Assembly (NCBI RefSeq): GCF_900101745.1
Contig: NZ_FNAD01000001.1
Location: 496,001-560,000, forward strand
From: Glycomyces harbinensis
GTDB taxonomy: Bacteria; Actinomycetota; Actinomycetes; Mycobacteriales; Micromonosporaceae
Direction of reading: 5' to 3'
Length of the DNA stretch: 64,000 nt
In this document: piece by piece, positions 26,479 through 35,858 of the stretch
Layout of the letters: every line of letters starts with the position of its first letter
Position numbering within the stretch: position 1 is the first letter of the stretch
Notes under the pieces: generated by a model
The model's input: the letters and a program-made list of their open reading frames with translations, nothing else
Database searches by the model: none
Told to the model about the DNA's origin: nothing
Translations under genes and position numbers: made by a program

Positions 26479-28143
26479 CTACCCGCCGATGCTGGAGAGC
26501 ACGTTGCCTTCGGCGGGGGCCTCGATGTAGGAGCCGCCGGTCGCCTCCGCGAGTTGTGTCAGATTGTCGGCGTTGGCCGAGCCGAACCCGACCGTGTAGG
26601 CCTTGACCGAACTGTCCAGCGCGGTCAGCGAGGCGGCCGTCTCGTCCACGGTCGGGAGGCTCGCGGTGTCCTCCCCCGAGTTGGTCAGGACCACTACGAC
26701 GTTCAGCTCGCCCTCGGAGGCGTTCTCGCTCATGTACTCGTACGCGGCCACGAGCGAGTCGTACAGCGGCGATCCGCCTTCGTAGGCTTCGTCGTCGGAG
26801 ATGTCGTACAGGTCGGAGCTCAGGGTCTCGCGGTTCTCGTCGGACATCTCGGCGATGTCGGTGACCGACCGCCAGTTCGCGCCGTCGTCCGCGCCGACCC
26901 CGTACTCCCACAGTCCGGCCCGGTAGGTCGACTCCATCTGCTCGACCATCTCCACGGCCATGCGGATCGTCGCGTCCGAGGAGGTGAGGTCCTCGCCGTC
27001 GTAGGTGACCGACTCCTCGACCGCGGCGATCGACCGGTCGACCAGGAACAGGATGTTGAGGTCCTGGCGGTCGGACTGCCAGGACCTGACGGCCTGCCCG
27101 ACCGCTTCGGGGGTGGTCTGGGCGAGGGCCGCTGCGGGATCGTCGACCGGTTTCAAGTCGGCGTCGGTGAAGCCCGAGGACGCCAGGAAGTCGCCGAACC
27201 GCGACGCGATGCCCGCGTCCGACTCCGAGACCCACCCGGTGGCGCCGTCCAGGACCATGTAGGAGGCGACCGCGCTCACGGCCGAGCCCGAGGGCGTGAC
27301 CGGCACGAGCGGGTCGGCGGGTGCGGCGGTCGCGTTGAACGTCTCGACCTGGTAGTCCAGGGCGGTGAACACCGTCGCCGGGTCGGGCGCCTCGGCGGAG
27401 GCGGCGAACTGCTCGGCGACGTCGTCGGTGACCGACCCGGCCTCCACGGCCGCGGAGTAGGCGGCCATGGCGTCCTCGGAGAACCCCCCGGCCCCGTCCG
27501 AGGTCGCGTTGAGCATCGACACCAGGCCCTCGGTCGAGGTCCGCGGGTTGGCCGCGGCGAGGTTCAGGGTCCCGTCCGTGGCCAGGGCGAGCACGTCCGC
27601 CCACGTCGGCGGCTGGCCCCCCAGCCAGTCCAGTGACGTCGCGGTCGACTCGGGCACCGCCAGGACCGACGAGGCCTGGCCGAGCACGAGCGGCTCGGCG
27701 GTCACGTACCCGGCGGACGACTCGCTGGAGGCCACCCAGGAGGCCCACGCCTGCGAGTCGGGGACCCACGCGATCGGGCGCGGCCCCAGCGACTTCGCGT
27801 CCCAGGTGCCGGTGATCCCCCGCGCCGCCTCGGCCGAGGACACCTCGGTGATCTCCACGCCCACGCACCGGCCGTCGACCTCGGGCTGCGTCGACTCCCA
27901 CTCCTGGGCCGCGTCGTCGAGCGAGGAGAACACGCTCGGCGCCGCCGCGACGGTCACCCGGAACACGTCGCCGGAGCAGCCCGACCGCAGGAGCGTCACG
28001 AAACCCCAGGTCAGACTCGACGCCACCAGGACGCACACCAAGGTGATCACAATCCACGGCGCGACCTGCATCTTCGCGCCGCCCTTCTTGCGGCGCCGAC
28101 CGGTCCGGTGCGACTTCACCTTGTGCTCAATACCGAAAACCAT
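26479..28143 (-). CDS. Membrane-anchored substrate-binding plus VWA domain protein
   Basis: A 554-residue protein. A basic N-terminus and one membrane helix (about residues 27-52, VAPWIVITLVCVLVASSLTW) put the rest outside. Residues about 60-340 resemble a bacterial solute-binding protein of the molybdate/phosphate type (VTVAAAPSVFSSLDDAAQEW). Residues about 365-550 are a von Willebrand A domain (LNILFLVDRSIA ... VVVVLTNSGED ... KAYTVGFG). The MIDAS reads DRSIA rather than DxSxS, so metal binding may be altered. ATG 28143 follows AGGAG. Similar actinobacterial proteins are common and poorly understood; an envelope adhesion or sensing role is only inferred. Confidence 0.82.
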   Translation of the reverse strand: MVFGIEHKVKSHRTGRRRKKGGAKMQVAPWIVITLVCVLVASSLTWGFVTLLRSGCSGDVFRVTVAAAPSVFSSLDDAAQEWESTQPEVDGRCVGVEITEVSSAEAARGITGTWDAKSLGPRPIAWVPDSQAWASWVASSESSAGYVTAEPLVLGQASSVLAVPESTATSLDWLGGQPPTWADVLALATDGTLNLAAANPRTSTEGLVSMLNATSDGAGGFSEDAMAAYSAAVEAGSVTDDVAEQFAASAEAPDPATVFTALDYQVETFNATAAPADPLVPVTPSGSAVSAVASYMVLDGATGWVSESDAGIASRFGDFLASSGFTDADLKPVDDPAAALAQTTPEAVGQAVRSWQSDRQDLNILFLVDRSIAAVEESVTYDGEDLTSSDATIRMAVEMVEQMESTYRAGLWEYGVGADDGANWRSVTDIAEMSDENRETLSSDLYDISDDEAYEGGSPLYDSLVAAYEYMSENASEGELNVVVVLTNSGEDTASLPTVDETAASLTALDSSVKAYTVGFGSANADNLTQLAEATGGSYIEAPAEGNVLSSIGG

Positions 28144-28233
28144 GCGCTTCACTCCTGGGGGGGTCGTCGGCAGCCAGTGTAAGGCCCGCATGTGAAAGGC
28201 CCGCCCACAGTAGTGAGCGGACCTTCCCTACCG

Positions 28234-31053
28234 CTACTCCCCGAACGCCTCGATCGGCGGGCACGTGCACGCCAGGTTGCGGTCCCCCCACGCGTTGTCG
28301 ATGCGGCCGACCGGCGGCCAGTATTTGGCGGTGCTGACCCCGGCGGGGTGGGCGGCTTCGGTCCGCGTGTACGCCCGGTCCCAGTCGTCGGCGGTCACGA
28401 CCGCGGCGGTGTGCGGGGCCGCGCGCAGCGCCGAGGCCTCCACGCCGACCGCGCCGGAGGCGACCGCTTCGATCTCGGCCCGGATGCCGATCATCGCCGC
28501 GCAGAACCGGTCGAGTTCGGCCAGGTCCTCCGACTCGGTCGGCTCGACCATGAGCGTCCCGGCCACCGGGAACGACATCGTCGGGGCGTGGAAGCCGTAG
28601 TCGATGAGCCGCTTCGCGACGTCCTCGACGGTGACGCCGGAGCGCTTCGTCAGCTCGCGCAGGTCCAGGATGCACTCGTGCGCGACGAGGCCGTGCTCGC
28701 CGGCGTACAGCACCGGGAAGTGCTCCCCCAGCCGCGCGGCGACGTAGTTCGCGGCCAGGACCGCCGAAGCGGTCGCCGCGGTCACGCCCTCGGGGCCCAT
28801 CATCCGCAGGTACATCCACGGGATCTGGAGGATCCCGGCCGAACCCCACCGGGCCTGGGACACCGGGCCGACCGGACCGGTCGCCTCGAGGGGGTCGGAG
28901 GGCAGGAACGGCACCAGGTGCTCGGCCACCGCGACCGGGCCGACGCCGGGCCCGCCGCCGCCGTGCGGGATGCAGAACGTCTTGTGCAGGTTCAGGTGCG
29001 ACACGTCGGCGCCGAACCGGCCCGGCTTCGCCCAGCCCAGCAGCGCGTTGAGGTTCGCGCCGTCGACGTAGACCTGCCCGCCCGCGTCGTGGACGCGCGC
29101 GCACACCTCCACGATCGTCGACTCGTACACCCCGTGCGTCGACGGGTAGGTGACCATCAGGGCCGCCAGGCGGTCGGCGTGGGCGGCGATCTTCGCGTCC
29201 AGGTCGGCGAGGTCGACGTTCCCGGCCTCGTCGCAGGCGACGACGACCACCCGCATGCCCGCCAGGACGGCGGAGGCGGCGTTGGTGCCGTGGGCGCTGG
29301 CGGGGATGAGGCACACGTCGCGGCCGGTCTCGCCGCGGTCGTGCTGCCAGGCGCGGATGGCCAGGAGCCCGGCGAGTTCGCCCTGGGAGCCGGCGTTGGG
29401 CTGGACGGACACGGCCGCGTACCCGCACACGTCGGCGAGCCAGCCTTCGAGCTGGTCGATGAGGGCCCGCCAGCCGCGGGTCTGGTCGGCGGGCGCGAGC
29501 GGGTGCACGTCGGCGAACGCGGGCCAGGAGATCGGTTCCATCTCGGCGGCGGCGTTGAGCTTCATGGTGCACGAGCCCAGCGGGATCATGCCGCGGTCGA
29601 GGCCGTAGTCGACGTCGGCGAGGCGCTTGAGGTAGCGCATCATCGCGGTCTCGGAGTGGTGCGCGGAGAACACCGGGTGGGTCAGGTAGGCGCTCTCGCG
29701 GCGCAGCGCCACCGGCAGCGCCGCCTCGACCGGTGCGCCGAGGTCGGCGCCGAAGGCGCCGCAGACCGCTGCCAGGTCGGCGTCGGTGGTGGTCTCGTCG
29801 CAGGAGACGGCGACGGTCCCGACGTCGACGCGGCGCACGTTGACGCCGGCCTCGGCCGCGGCGGCGACCACGGCGTCGGCCCGGCCGGGGACGCCGGCGG
29901 TGACGGTGTCGAAGAACGGCGCCTCGCCGGTGTCGATGCCGGCCGCGGTCAGGGACGCGGCCAGGCGGGCGGCCGCGCCGGCGGCGTGCTCGGCGATCCG
30001 GCGCAGGCCGGCCGGCCCGTGCCAGACGGCGTACGAGGCGGCGATGACGGCGGGCAGGACTTGGGCGGTGCAGATGTTGCTGGTGGCCTTCTCACGGCGG
30101 ATGTGCTGCTCGCGCGCCTGCAGGGCCAGTCGCAGGGCCGGCTGGTCGGCCGAGTCGCGGGAAACGCCGACCAGGCGCCCGGGCAGCTGGCGCTGCAGGG
30201 ACTCGCGCACGGCCATGTAGCCGGCGTGGGGTCCGCCGAAGCCCATGGGCATGCCCAGGCGCTGGGTGGAGCCGATCGCGATGTCGGCGCCGAATTCGCC
30301 GGGCGCGGTGACCAGGGCGAGGGCGAGGAGGTCGGCGGCGACCGCGACGGTGGCCCCGGCCGCGTGGGCGGCCTCGGTGGTGGCGGTCCAGTCGATGAGG
30401 GCGCCGTCGGCGCCCGGGTACTGGAGCAGGACGCCGAAGGCGCCCGCGGGGAGGCTCGCGGGGTCGGCGAGGTCGGCGACGACGAGGTCGATGCCGACCG
30501 GTTCGGCCCGGGTCTTGAGGACCGCGAGGGTCTGGGGCAGGACGCGGGCGTCCACGGCGAAGACCTCGCCGGCGTCGCGTTTGGCGGCCCGGCGGGCCAG
30601 GAGCATCGCCTCGGCGGCGGCGGTGGCCTCGTCGAGGAGGCTCGCTCCGGCGACGGGCAGTCCGGTGAGGTCGCCGACCATGGTCTGGAAGTTCAGGAGC
30701 GCTTCGAGGCGGCCTTGGGAGATCTCGGCCTGGTAGGGCGTGTAGGCGGTGTACCAGGAGGGGTTCTCCAAGACGTTGCGGCGGATCACGGCCGGGGTGT
30801 GGGTGCCGTAGTAGCCCAGGCCGATCATGGAGCGCTTCGCGTCGTTCTGGGCGGCGAGGTCGGCGAGTTCGGCCTGCGCCCGGGTCTCGGAGACGGCCGG
30901 GGGCAGGGCCAGGGTGTCCGATGAGCGGATGAGGTCGGGCATGCAGGCGTCCATGAGCGCCTCGAGGCTGGGGTACCCGACGGCTTTGAGCATGGCGTCC
31001 TGGTCGGCGGCGCTGGTCCCGATGTGGCGGTCGGCGAAGGAACGGTCGGTCAT
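28234..31053 (-). CDS. gcvP: Glycine dehydrogenase (decarboxylating), P protein
   Basis: A 939-residue full-length P protein of the glycine cleavage system. It decarboxylates glycine with PLP and transfers aminomethyl to the lipoyl arm of GcvH. The N-terminus has FADRHIGTS, typical of the family; the PLP lysine is in [19 protein letters not shown] 31053 follows GGAGAG and is preferred over longer starts. A glycine riboswitch lies directly upstream in the 5' leader, so expression should rise with glycine. gcvH is about 2 kb upstream on the same strand; gcvT is not in the window. Confidence 0.97.
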   Translation of the reverse strand: MTDRSFADRHIGTSAADQDAMLKAVGYPSLEALMDACMPDLIRSSDTLALPPAVSETRAQAELADLAAQNDAKRSMIGLGYYGTHTPAVIRRNVLENPSWYTAYTPYQAEISQGRLEALLNFQTMVGDLTGLPVAGASLLDEATAAAEAMLLARRAAKRDAGEVFAVDARVLPQTLAVLKTRAEPVGIDLVVADLADPASLPAGAFGVLLQYPGADGALIDWTATTEAAHAAGATVAVAADLLALALVTAPGEFGADIAIGSTQRLGMPMGFGGPHAGYMAVRESLQRQLPGRLVGVSRDSADQPALRLALQAREQHIRREKATSNICTAQVLPAVIAASYAVWHGPAGLRRIAEHAAGAAARLAASLTAAGIDTGEAPFFDTVTAGVPGRADAVVAAAAEAGVNVRRVDVGTVAVSCDETTTDADLAAVCGAFGADLGAPVEAALPVALRRESAYLTHPVFSAHHSETAMMRYLKRLADVDYGLDRGMIPLGSCTMKLNAAAEMEPISWPAFADVHPLAPADQTRGWRALIDQLEGWLADVCGYAAVSVQPNAGSQGELAGLLAIRAWQHDRGETGRDVCLIPASAHGTNAASAVLAGMRVVVVACDEAGNVDLADLDAKIAAHADRLAALMVTYPSTHGVYESTIVEVCARVHDAGGQVYVDGANLNALLGWAKPGRFGADVSHLNLHKTFCIPHGGGGPGVGPVAVAEHLVPFLPSDPLEATGPVGPVSQARWGSAGILQIPWMYLRMMGPEGVTAATASAVLAANYVAARLGEHFPVLYAGEHGLVAHECILDLRELTKRSGVTVEDVAKRLIDYGFHAPTMSFPVAGTLMVEPTESEDLAELDRFCAAMIGIRAEIEAVASGAVGVEASALRAAPHTAAVVTADDWDRAYTRTEAAHPAGVSTAKYWPPVGRIDNAWGDRNLACTCPPIEAFGE

Positions 31054-31137
31054 GGGGTCTCTCCGGTGACAGTCGACGGCTGTAGCGGTCCCCTCGTCTG
31101 TCACCGGTTCGGGCCGGCTTCAGAGCGGCCAATTCCG

Positions 31138-31225
31138 GGCGGTCCTGGTACCTGAGAGTTTGAAGTGAGGGACTTGCCCCTTCGGTGCCGTGGAGCGCAT
31201 GTGGCCCACGATCTCTCCCGCCCGG
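31138..31225 (-). ncRNA. Glycine riboswitch (gcvT element), one aptamer
   Basis: Read on the minus strand, the conserved blocks occur in order: GCGGGAGAGA (31212-31222), CACCGAAGGGGCAAG, and AACTCTCAGGTACCAGGAC (ending near 31140). These are the hallmark segments of the glycine aptamer. Only one copy is seen; the following 80 bases to the gcvP start do not repeat them, so it looks like a singlet with a short ghost helix. It controls gcvP. Confidence 0.9.
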
Positions 31226-31251
31226 TTTTCCGGCTCTGTCGCCATGGTAGG

Positions 31252-31812
31252 TCAGGAGGCGGACTGTCGTCGACCGGGCACGTCGCCGGTGTGGCGCGCG
31301 CCCGGCTGCTCGGGGGCGTGCAGCTGCGTGGGGGCTTTGACCGGGGCTTCCCCCGGGAGGGTCGCCAGGCGTCCCATGACCTCGGTGACGGTGGTGCGCA
31401 CGGCGATGCCGAAGACGCCCTGGCCCCCGCGCAGGAGGTCGATGACCTCGCCGGCGGAGCGGCATTCGTAGACGGTGGACCCGTCGGACATGAGGGTGAT
31501 CTCGGCGAGGTCCTTCACGCCCCGCGAGCGGAGCGCCTCGACGGCCTTGCGGATGTTCTGGAGGGAGACCCCGGCGTCCAGGAGGCGCTTGATGACCTTG
31601 AGGACGATGATGTCGCGGAAGGAGTAGAGGCGGTTGGAGCCCGACCCGGAGGCGCGGCGGATGCTCGGCTCGACCAGTCCGGTGCGCGCCCAGTAGTCGA
31701 GCTGGCGGTAGGTGATGCCGACGACCCGGCACGCGGCGGCGCCCCGCCAGCCGCGGATCTGGCTGGGCGGGACGGCCGGCCGTCCGGCCATGGGTTCATT
31801 GTGGGCGTCCAT
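31252..31812 (-). CDS. MerR-family regulator (Rv1830-like)
   Basis: A 186-residue MerR protein. The N-terminal winged HTH reads ACRVVGITYRQLDYWARTGLV, with the SGSGSNRLYSFRDI wing; a coiled-coil helix follows (LLDAGVSLQNIRKAVEALRSRG). The C-terminal domain contains GGQGVFGIAV, recalled from mycobacterial Rv1830. That protein lies between the bifunctional nuclease and gcvB/gcvP in Mycobacterium, as here. In mycobacteria these regulators affect growth and division timing. GGAGG precedes ATG 31812. It lies upstream of the gcvP riboswitch, so it may also feed read-through into gcvP. Confidence 0.88.
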   Translation of the reverse strand: MDAHNEPMAGRPAVPPSQIRGWRGAAACRVVGITYRQLDYWARTGLVEPSIRRASGSGSNRLYSFRDIIVLKVIKRLLDAGVSLQNIRKAVEALRSRGVKDLAEITLMSDGSTVYECRSAGEVIDLLRGGQGVFGIAVRTTVTEVMGRLATLPGEAPVKAPTQLHAPEQPGARHTGDVPGRRQSAS

Positions 31813-31912
31813 TGCGACCTCCGCGCACCGTAAGTGAGTTCGAAGGTGAGCGTAACCGGCCGTCCCTCCACCATGGGCTGAACGTTAGAAATGCTCGGGC
31901 AGGTCGCGGGGC

Positions 31913-32383
31913 CTATTGGCCTTCGCCGAAGTCCTCCGGCGTGACCTCTTCGAGGAACTCGCGGAACTTCTCCACTTCGTCCTCCTGCGTGTCCGGCAGG
32001 ACGACGCCGGCCTCGTCGAGGACCGCGTCGGCGCACCAGATGGGGGCCTCGGTGCGCAGTGCGATGGCGATGGCGTCGGAGGAGCGCGAGGAGACGCGGG
32101 TGCGCCCGTCGAGGACGAGCTCGGCGTAGTAGACGGTGTCGCGCAGTTCCGTGATCTCCACGGAGGTGAGGGTGACGTCGAGGGCGTCGAGGACGTCCCT
32201 GATGAGGTCGTGGGTGAGCGGGCGCGACAGCTGCACGTCCTGCTGCTGGTAGGCGATGGCCGCGGCCTCGACGGTGCCGATCCAGATCGGCAGGTACCGG
32301 TGGCCGTCGGTCTCCTTGAGCAGGACTACCGGTTGGTTGCTCGGGAGTTCCACGCGGACCCCGACTACGGTCATCATCCGCAC
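31913..32383 (-). CDS. Bifunctional nuclease family (DUF151) protein
   Basis: A 156-residue DUF151/BFN protein. Family hallmarks: VLLKETDGHRYLPIWIGTVEAAAI and RPLTHDLIRDVL, then SSRSSDAIAIALRTEAPIW and an acidic tail. Homologues include mycobacterial Rv1829; plant members have RNase and DNase activity, but the bacterial role is unclear. GTG 32383 is chosen because GGAGG lies seven bases upstream; ATGs at 32377 and 32374 are alternatives. It sits between the FHA gene and the MerR gene, as in mycobacteria except for one missing gene. Confidence 0.88.
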   Translation of the reverse strand: MRMMTVVGVRVELPSNQPVVLLKETDGHRYLPIWIGTVEAAAIAYQQQDVQLSRPLTHDLIRDVLDALDVTLTSVEITELRDTVYYAELVLDGRTRVSSRSSDAIAIALRTEAPIWCADAVLDEAGVVLPDTQEDEVEKFREFLEEVTPEDFGEGQ

Positions 32384-32508
32384 CGGTACGCCTCCAACGG
32401 GTCGCCGTCGTTGATGCCGGACCCGCCGCGGGAATCCCGGGGCGGGTCCAGAGACTGTCAGCCTACTCGCCGACGGCGCGCGGGGCGCGCCGTGCGGCCG
32501 GGGGACGC

Positions 32509-32946
32509 CTAAGCGGCGGCCGGCTTGGGGCCGGAGATGAACACCAGGCGGAACTTGCCGATCTGGACTTCGTCGCCGTTGCCCAATCCCGCGGTCTCCA
32601 CCCGCTCGCGGTTGACATACGTGCCGTTGAGGCTGCCCACGTCGCGGACGGTGAAACCGGCCGCGTCCCGGTGGAACTCGGCGTGGCGCCGCGAAACGGT
32701 CACATCGTCGAGAAAGATATCGGAGTCGGGGTGCCTCCCCGAAGTCGTCACCTCGGTGTTGAGCAGAAAACGCGCGCCGGCGTTCGGTCCACGGCGGACG
32801 ACCAGCAGCGCAGTGCCCGCCGGCAGCGAGTCGGCCAGACGGGCGGAGTTCAGCTCCGCGTCGACCTCGCCGCCCTCCTGAAGGGCGGACAGGTTCATCG
32901 TGGCCGTCACATCCGGCGGAGGGAACTCGTCATTCGAACGCGTCAT
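32509..32946 (-). CDS. garA: FHA-domain metabolic regulator (GarA/OdhI family)
   Basis: A 145-residue protein. Residues about 50-135 form an FHA domain nearly identical in pattern to GarA (SGRHPDSDIFLDDVTVSRRH, GSLNGTYVNRE, GDEVQIGKFRLVF). GarA binds 2-oxoglutarate dehydrogenase and glutamate enzymes until kinases phosphorylate an N-terminal ETTS motif. Here the N-terminal tail reads PPPDVTATMNLSALQEGG, with Thr14 and Thr16 but no ETTS. ATG 32946 follows GAAGGTGG. It lies 34 bases after gcvH. Confidence 0.9.
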   Translation of the reverse strand: MTRSNDEFPPPDVTATMNLSALQEGGEVDAELNSARLADSLPAGTALLVVRRGPNAGARFLLNTEVTTSGRHPDSDIFLDDVTVSRRHAEFHRDAAGFTVRDVGSLNGTYVNRERVETAGLGNGDEVQIGKFRLVFISGPKPAAA

Positions 32947-32980
32947 GGATTGCCACCTTCTACAAGTCTGGACCCTCTGG

Positions 32981-33361
32981 TCACTCCGTAAGCTTCGCAT
33001 ACGCACCGGCGTCGAGCAAAGCAGTGAGCGAGCCTGCATCCTCGACCTCGATGTCGAACATCCAGCCCGCCGCATAGGGGTCGCTGTTCACCAATTCCGG
33101 GGATTCCGACAATTCGTCATTGCGTGCAAGAATCTTACCGGTCAACGGAGCGTACACGTCGGAGACGCTCTTGGTCGACTCGACTTCGCCGACCACGTCA
33201 CCGGCCCGAACCTGGGTTCCTGCCTCCGGGAGCTGGACGTATACGACGTCGCCGAGCGCGCTCTGCGCGAAGTCGGTGATGCCGATGCGGACGACGAGAC
33301 CCTCGCCGCGCTCTTCGACCCACTCGTGCTCCGCGGTGTAACGCAGTTGCTCCGGAATCAC
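32981..33361 (-). CDS. gcvH: Glycine cleavage system H protein
   Basis: A 126-residue lipoyl carrier. The lipoylated lysine is in VESTKSVSDVYAP; the N-terminus RYTAEHEW and the C-terminal GWMFDIEVED match the family. It shuttles the aminomethyl group between P, T and L proteins. GTG 33361 follows GGGGAG by seven bases. It is the first gene of the gcvH-garA pair conserved across Actinobacteria. Confidence 0.96.
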   Translation of the reverse strand: MIPEQLRYTAEHEWVEERGEGLVVRIGITDFAQSALGDVVYVQLPEAGTQVRAGDVVGEVESTKSVSDVYAPLTGKILARNDELSESPELVNSDPYAAGWMFDIEVEDAGSLTALLDAGAYAKLTE

Positions 33362-33484
33362 CTGGCGCTCCCCTCTGAGAAACCCCGCTGCATCGAGCGG
33401 GTCGGACGCACATGAACCTATCGCCCGGCCCGATGCGCCTCGCGCCGGGGCCGCGCAGCGTGATCGAAACGCCCCGATGGGCGC

Positions 33485-34099
33485 TCAGGCCGGGACGGAC
33501 GCCTCGGGGCGCCCCGACCGGATGAGTCCGGCGGCCTGGCGCAGGTAGACGGCCGCGGCCAGCCAGTACAGGCCCAGGCCCCACCAGGCGAGCGCCCAGC
33601 CCAGGGGCTTGGCCCACGCGGCGGCCTCGGCGACCAGTCCGGCCAGTACGAGCACGGGGAAGGACATGAACACCACCGTGGTGGCGCACTTCCCGAGGAA
33701 GTGCACTTGCGGTGGGGCGAACCCGTGCCAGCGCAGCACCACCACCAGCGACACCATGACCGCTTCGCGCAGCAGGACCGCGAGGGTGAACAGCCACGGC
33801 AGGAGGCCGATGAACGTCAGGACCAGCAGGGAGCTGAGGATGTAGAGGCGGTCGACGAACGGGTCGAGGAGCCGCCCGAGCTTGGAGACCTGGTTGAGGT
33901 GGCGGGCGAGCTGCCCGTCGACCCAGTCGGTGCCGCCGCCCACGGCCAGGACCACTGCGGCCTGCCAGTAGTACTGGGTGGCCAGCAGGAGGTAGCAGAA
34001 CAGCGGGATGCCGAGCAGGCGGACGGCGGTGACCAGGTTGGGCCACGTCCACACGCCCCATCCGGCGGGAGGGGGCGACGCTGCTGCTGGCTTGCTCAA
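33485..34099 (-). CDS. CDP-alcohol phosphatidyltransferase family protein
   Basis: A 204-residue membrane enzyme. The signature DG..AR........G...D...D appears as DWVDGQLAR ... GRLLDPFVDR. About five hydrophobic segments follow. It is probably a phosphatidylglycerophosphate synthase-like enzyme acting on CDP-diacylglycerol; mycobacteria have PgsA2 near gcvH. TTG 34099 is proposed as start, with AGAGGA five bases upstream; the in-frame ATG at 34246 would add 49 low-complexity residues without a ribosome binding site. A TAGAAT box near 34230 on the same strand would give a leader of about 120 bases. Confidence 0.82.
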   Translation of the reverse strand: MSKPAAASPPPAGWGVWTWPNLVTAVRLLGIPLFCYLLLATQYYWQAAVVLAVGGGTDWVDGQLARHLNQVSKLGRLLDPFVDRLYILSSLLVLTFIGLLPWLFTLAVLLREAVMVSLVVVLRWHGFAPPQVHFLGKCATTVVFMSFPVLVLAGLVAEAAAWAKPLGWALAWWGLGLYWLAAAVYLRQAAGLIRSGRPEASVPA

Positions 34100-34394
34100 G
34101 GCGGTCCTCTCGGCGGGCCCGGTCTCGTGGGGAGGCTGGGCCCTGGGTCGGTCTCCTCTCGCCCGCCGGTGCGGCGAGCGGTCTCCAAGGTCAAGAATGG
34201 TCGTTGCGGTGGGTGTACCCGAGATTCTAGCCGTAGACGCCGACATCCGTATCCCGGAAATCGGCGGACCCGATCAGGCGCGCGAACGCCTCGTGCGGGG
34301 AACCGCGAGATGGGGGCGAGTGCGGTCGGTCCTCACTGGAGGTCGCGGGCCCTGGACGGGAGTCGCGGCGGCGGTGAAAAGTGACAGGAAACAA

Positions 34395-34423
34395 CCCGGG
34401 CCGGCGTCTGTGACCGGCCCGGG
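34395..34423 (-). terminator. Terminator of the membrane-protein gene
   Basis: CCCGGGCCGG (34395-34404) pairs perfectly with CCGGCCCGGG (34414-34423), 25 bases after the stop of the gene at 34448. Confidence 0.65.
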
Positions 34424-34447
34424 ACGGCGCATAAGCCGCGCAAGGCG

Positions 34448-35086
34448 CTAGACCGGCGGGGCGCCGGGGATGAACGTCTGCGGCTCCTCCTTGCGGAAAT
34501 ACGCGTTCGCCGAGGGGACGGCGAGGAGGATGATGACCGCGATCGAGCCGAGGGTCGCCAGCGCGAGGGCGCCGTAGGAGGCGATGTCGGTCCACGCGGG
34601 GTAGGCGCCGGCGACGGCGTCCACGAGCGCTTGGACGTCGAGGCCGTCGAGGCCGCCTTCGGCTTCGATGCCGGCTTCGAGGAACTGGGCGATGAACAGC
34701 TGCGAGACGGCGATGAAGCCGCCGCATACGAGCACGATGGGCTGGACGACCCAGGTGATGACGCGTGCGGGGCGTTTGCCGGCGCCGTTGAGCAGTGCCA
34801 GCACGATGATGAGCACCGCGATGCCGATCGGGGCGTACGCGGTGGCGCCGGTCGACTCGAAGGTGGTGCCCTGGGGCAGGTCGGACATGGCGTGGCCCTG
34901 GGCGGCGAGTTCGTCTTCGGCCGCGGCCTGGGCGTCGGCGCCGTAGAGGATCCCGGCGACCGACTGGGCGATGAGGAAGAGGGCGAGCAGGATCTGGAGC
35001 CACACCGCGGTGGTGACCGATCCGGGTCGGGTCCTGGCGGCGGGCGGCTGGGGTTCGGGGGCGGGCGGTGCGGGCGGGATGGACAT
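34448..35086 (-). CDS. Four-helix membrane protein, unknown function
   Basis: A 212-residue protein. A Pro/Ala-rich cytoplasmic N-terminus precedes four hydrophobic segments (about residues 26-46, 85-101, 112-132 and 170-190). The loops are acidic, including a long one between segments 3 and 4 (EAGIEAEGGLDGLD). The pattern is common in actinobacterial proteins of unknown role. ATG 35086 follows GGAGGA. It has its own promoter region: TAGCGT lies near 35170 on the minus strand. Confidence 0.8.
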   Translation of the reverse strand: MSIPPAPPAPEPQPPAARTRPGSVTTAVWLQILLALFLIAQSVAGILYGADAQAAAEDELAAQGHAMSDLPQGTTFESTGATAYAPIGIAVLIIVLALLNGAGKRPARVITWVVQPIVLVCGGFIAVSQLFIAQFLEAGIEAEGGLDGLDVQALVDAVAGAYPAWTDIASYGALALATLGSIAVIILLAVPSANAYFRKEEPQTFIPGAPPV

Positions 35087-35242
35087 GGGTTCCTCCGTGC
35101 GGGTTCACGGTCGCGACCGTGACGGCTGTGCCGCTGCCCAACGGAAAGCAGCGGGGCTGTCACACCCACGCTAGCAAGCATCGACGACCATCGTTGGAAG
35201 GAATACCCGTCCTTCGCAAGCACTACAAGAAGGGTCCTCGCG

Positions 35243-35857
35243 CTACTCCTCTCGGGCGAGGCGCCGGCGGTGCACGGCCACCGCCGCGCCCACCAGGCAC
35301 CCGCTCATCGGCACGACCAGCAGCCACAGGGCCCATACGCAGACCGCCAGGACGGCGGTGCCGCCCAGGAGGATGCCGGTGCCGGAGGCGTCGTCCCGGG
35401 TGCGTTCCAGGGCGGCCCGGAAGAGGCTTCGCCACCGCTCCCGGGGTTCCCATGCGGCGCAGGCGCGCAGCAGGACGGTGGCGGCCAGTCCGGCGACCAG
35501 GAACGTCGCCGCGGCCAGGGCCGAGCGGCCCGGGACGCCTTCTTGGGCGAGGACGAACAGGTTCGCCAGGAGCACGAGGGCGACGGCGCACATGGCCAGG
35601 CCGACCCGCCACGATTCGCGCCAGGCGGTGCGGAAGTCGGTCCAGAACGTGGCGAGCGTCGACGTCTCGCCCGCGGCGAACGCGGCCACGTGCCGCGACC
35701 CGGCCGCGAGTGCGGCCGGGATGGTCACGACCGGCAGCGCCGCGATGCAAAACCACAGTCCGGTCAGCAGGCATTCGGCGAAGAGCGCGAACCCTTCGCC
35801 GAACGCCTGCCCGCGCCGCCCGAGCGGGCGGCGCCTCGTCTTGGCCACGGTCGCCAC
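35243..35857 (-). CDS. YesL/DUF624-like membrane protein
   Basis: A 204-residue protein with four or five hydrophobic segments and a DUF624-like layout (FAECLLTGLWFCIAALPVVTIPAALAAG; FWTDFRTAWRESWRVG). DUF624 proteins often close carbohydrate ABC operons; their role is unknown. GTG 35857 lies one base after the upstream permease stop, so it is the last gene of the rhamnose operon. The YesL match is from pattern memory. Confidence 0.75.
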   Translation of the reverse strand: MATVAKTRRRPLGRRGQAFGEGFALFAECLLTGLWFCIAALPVVTIPAALAAGSRHVAAFAAGETSTLATFWTDFRTAWRESWRVGLAMCAVALVLLANLFVLAQEGVPGRSALAAATFLVAGLAATVLLRACAAWEPRERWRSLFRAALERTRDDASGTGILLGGTAVLAVCVWALWLLVVPMSGCLVGAAVAVHRRRLAREE

Positions 35858-35858
35858 G

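Noticed and set aside
28192-30924. A 910-codon open frame on the plus strand
   Set aside because: It is antisense to gcvP, has a Gly/Arg/Val-biased translation without family motifs, and is explained by high GC in the third codon position.
34100-34246. 49-residue N-terminal extension of the phosphatidyltransferase
   Set aside because: Low-complexity, Arg/Pro-rich, without a ribosome binding site; TTG 34099 has AGAGGA.
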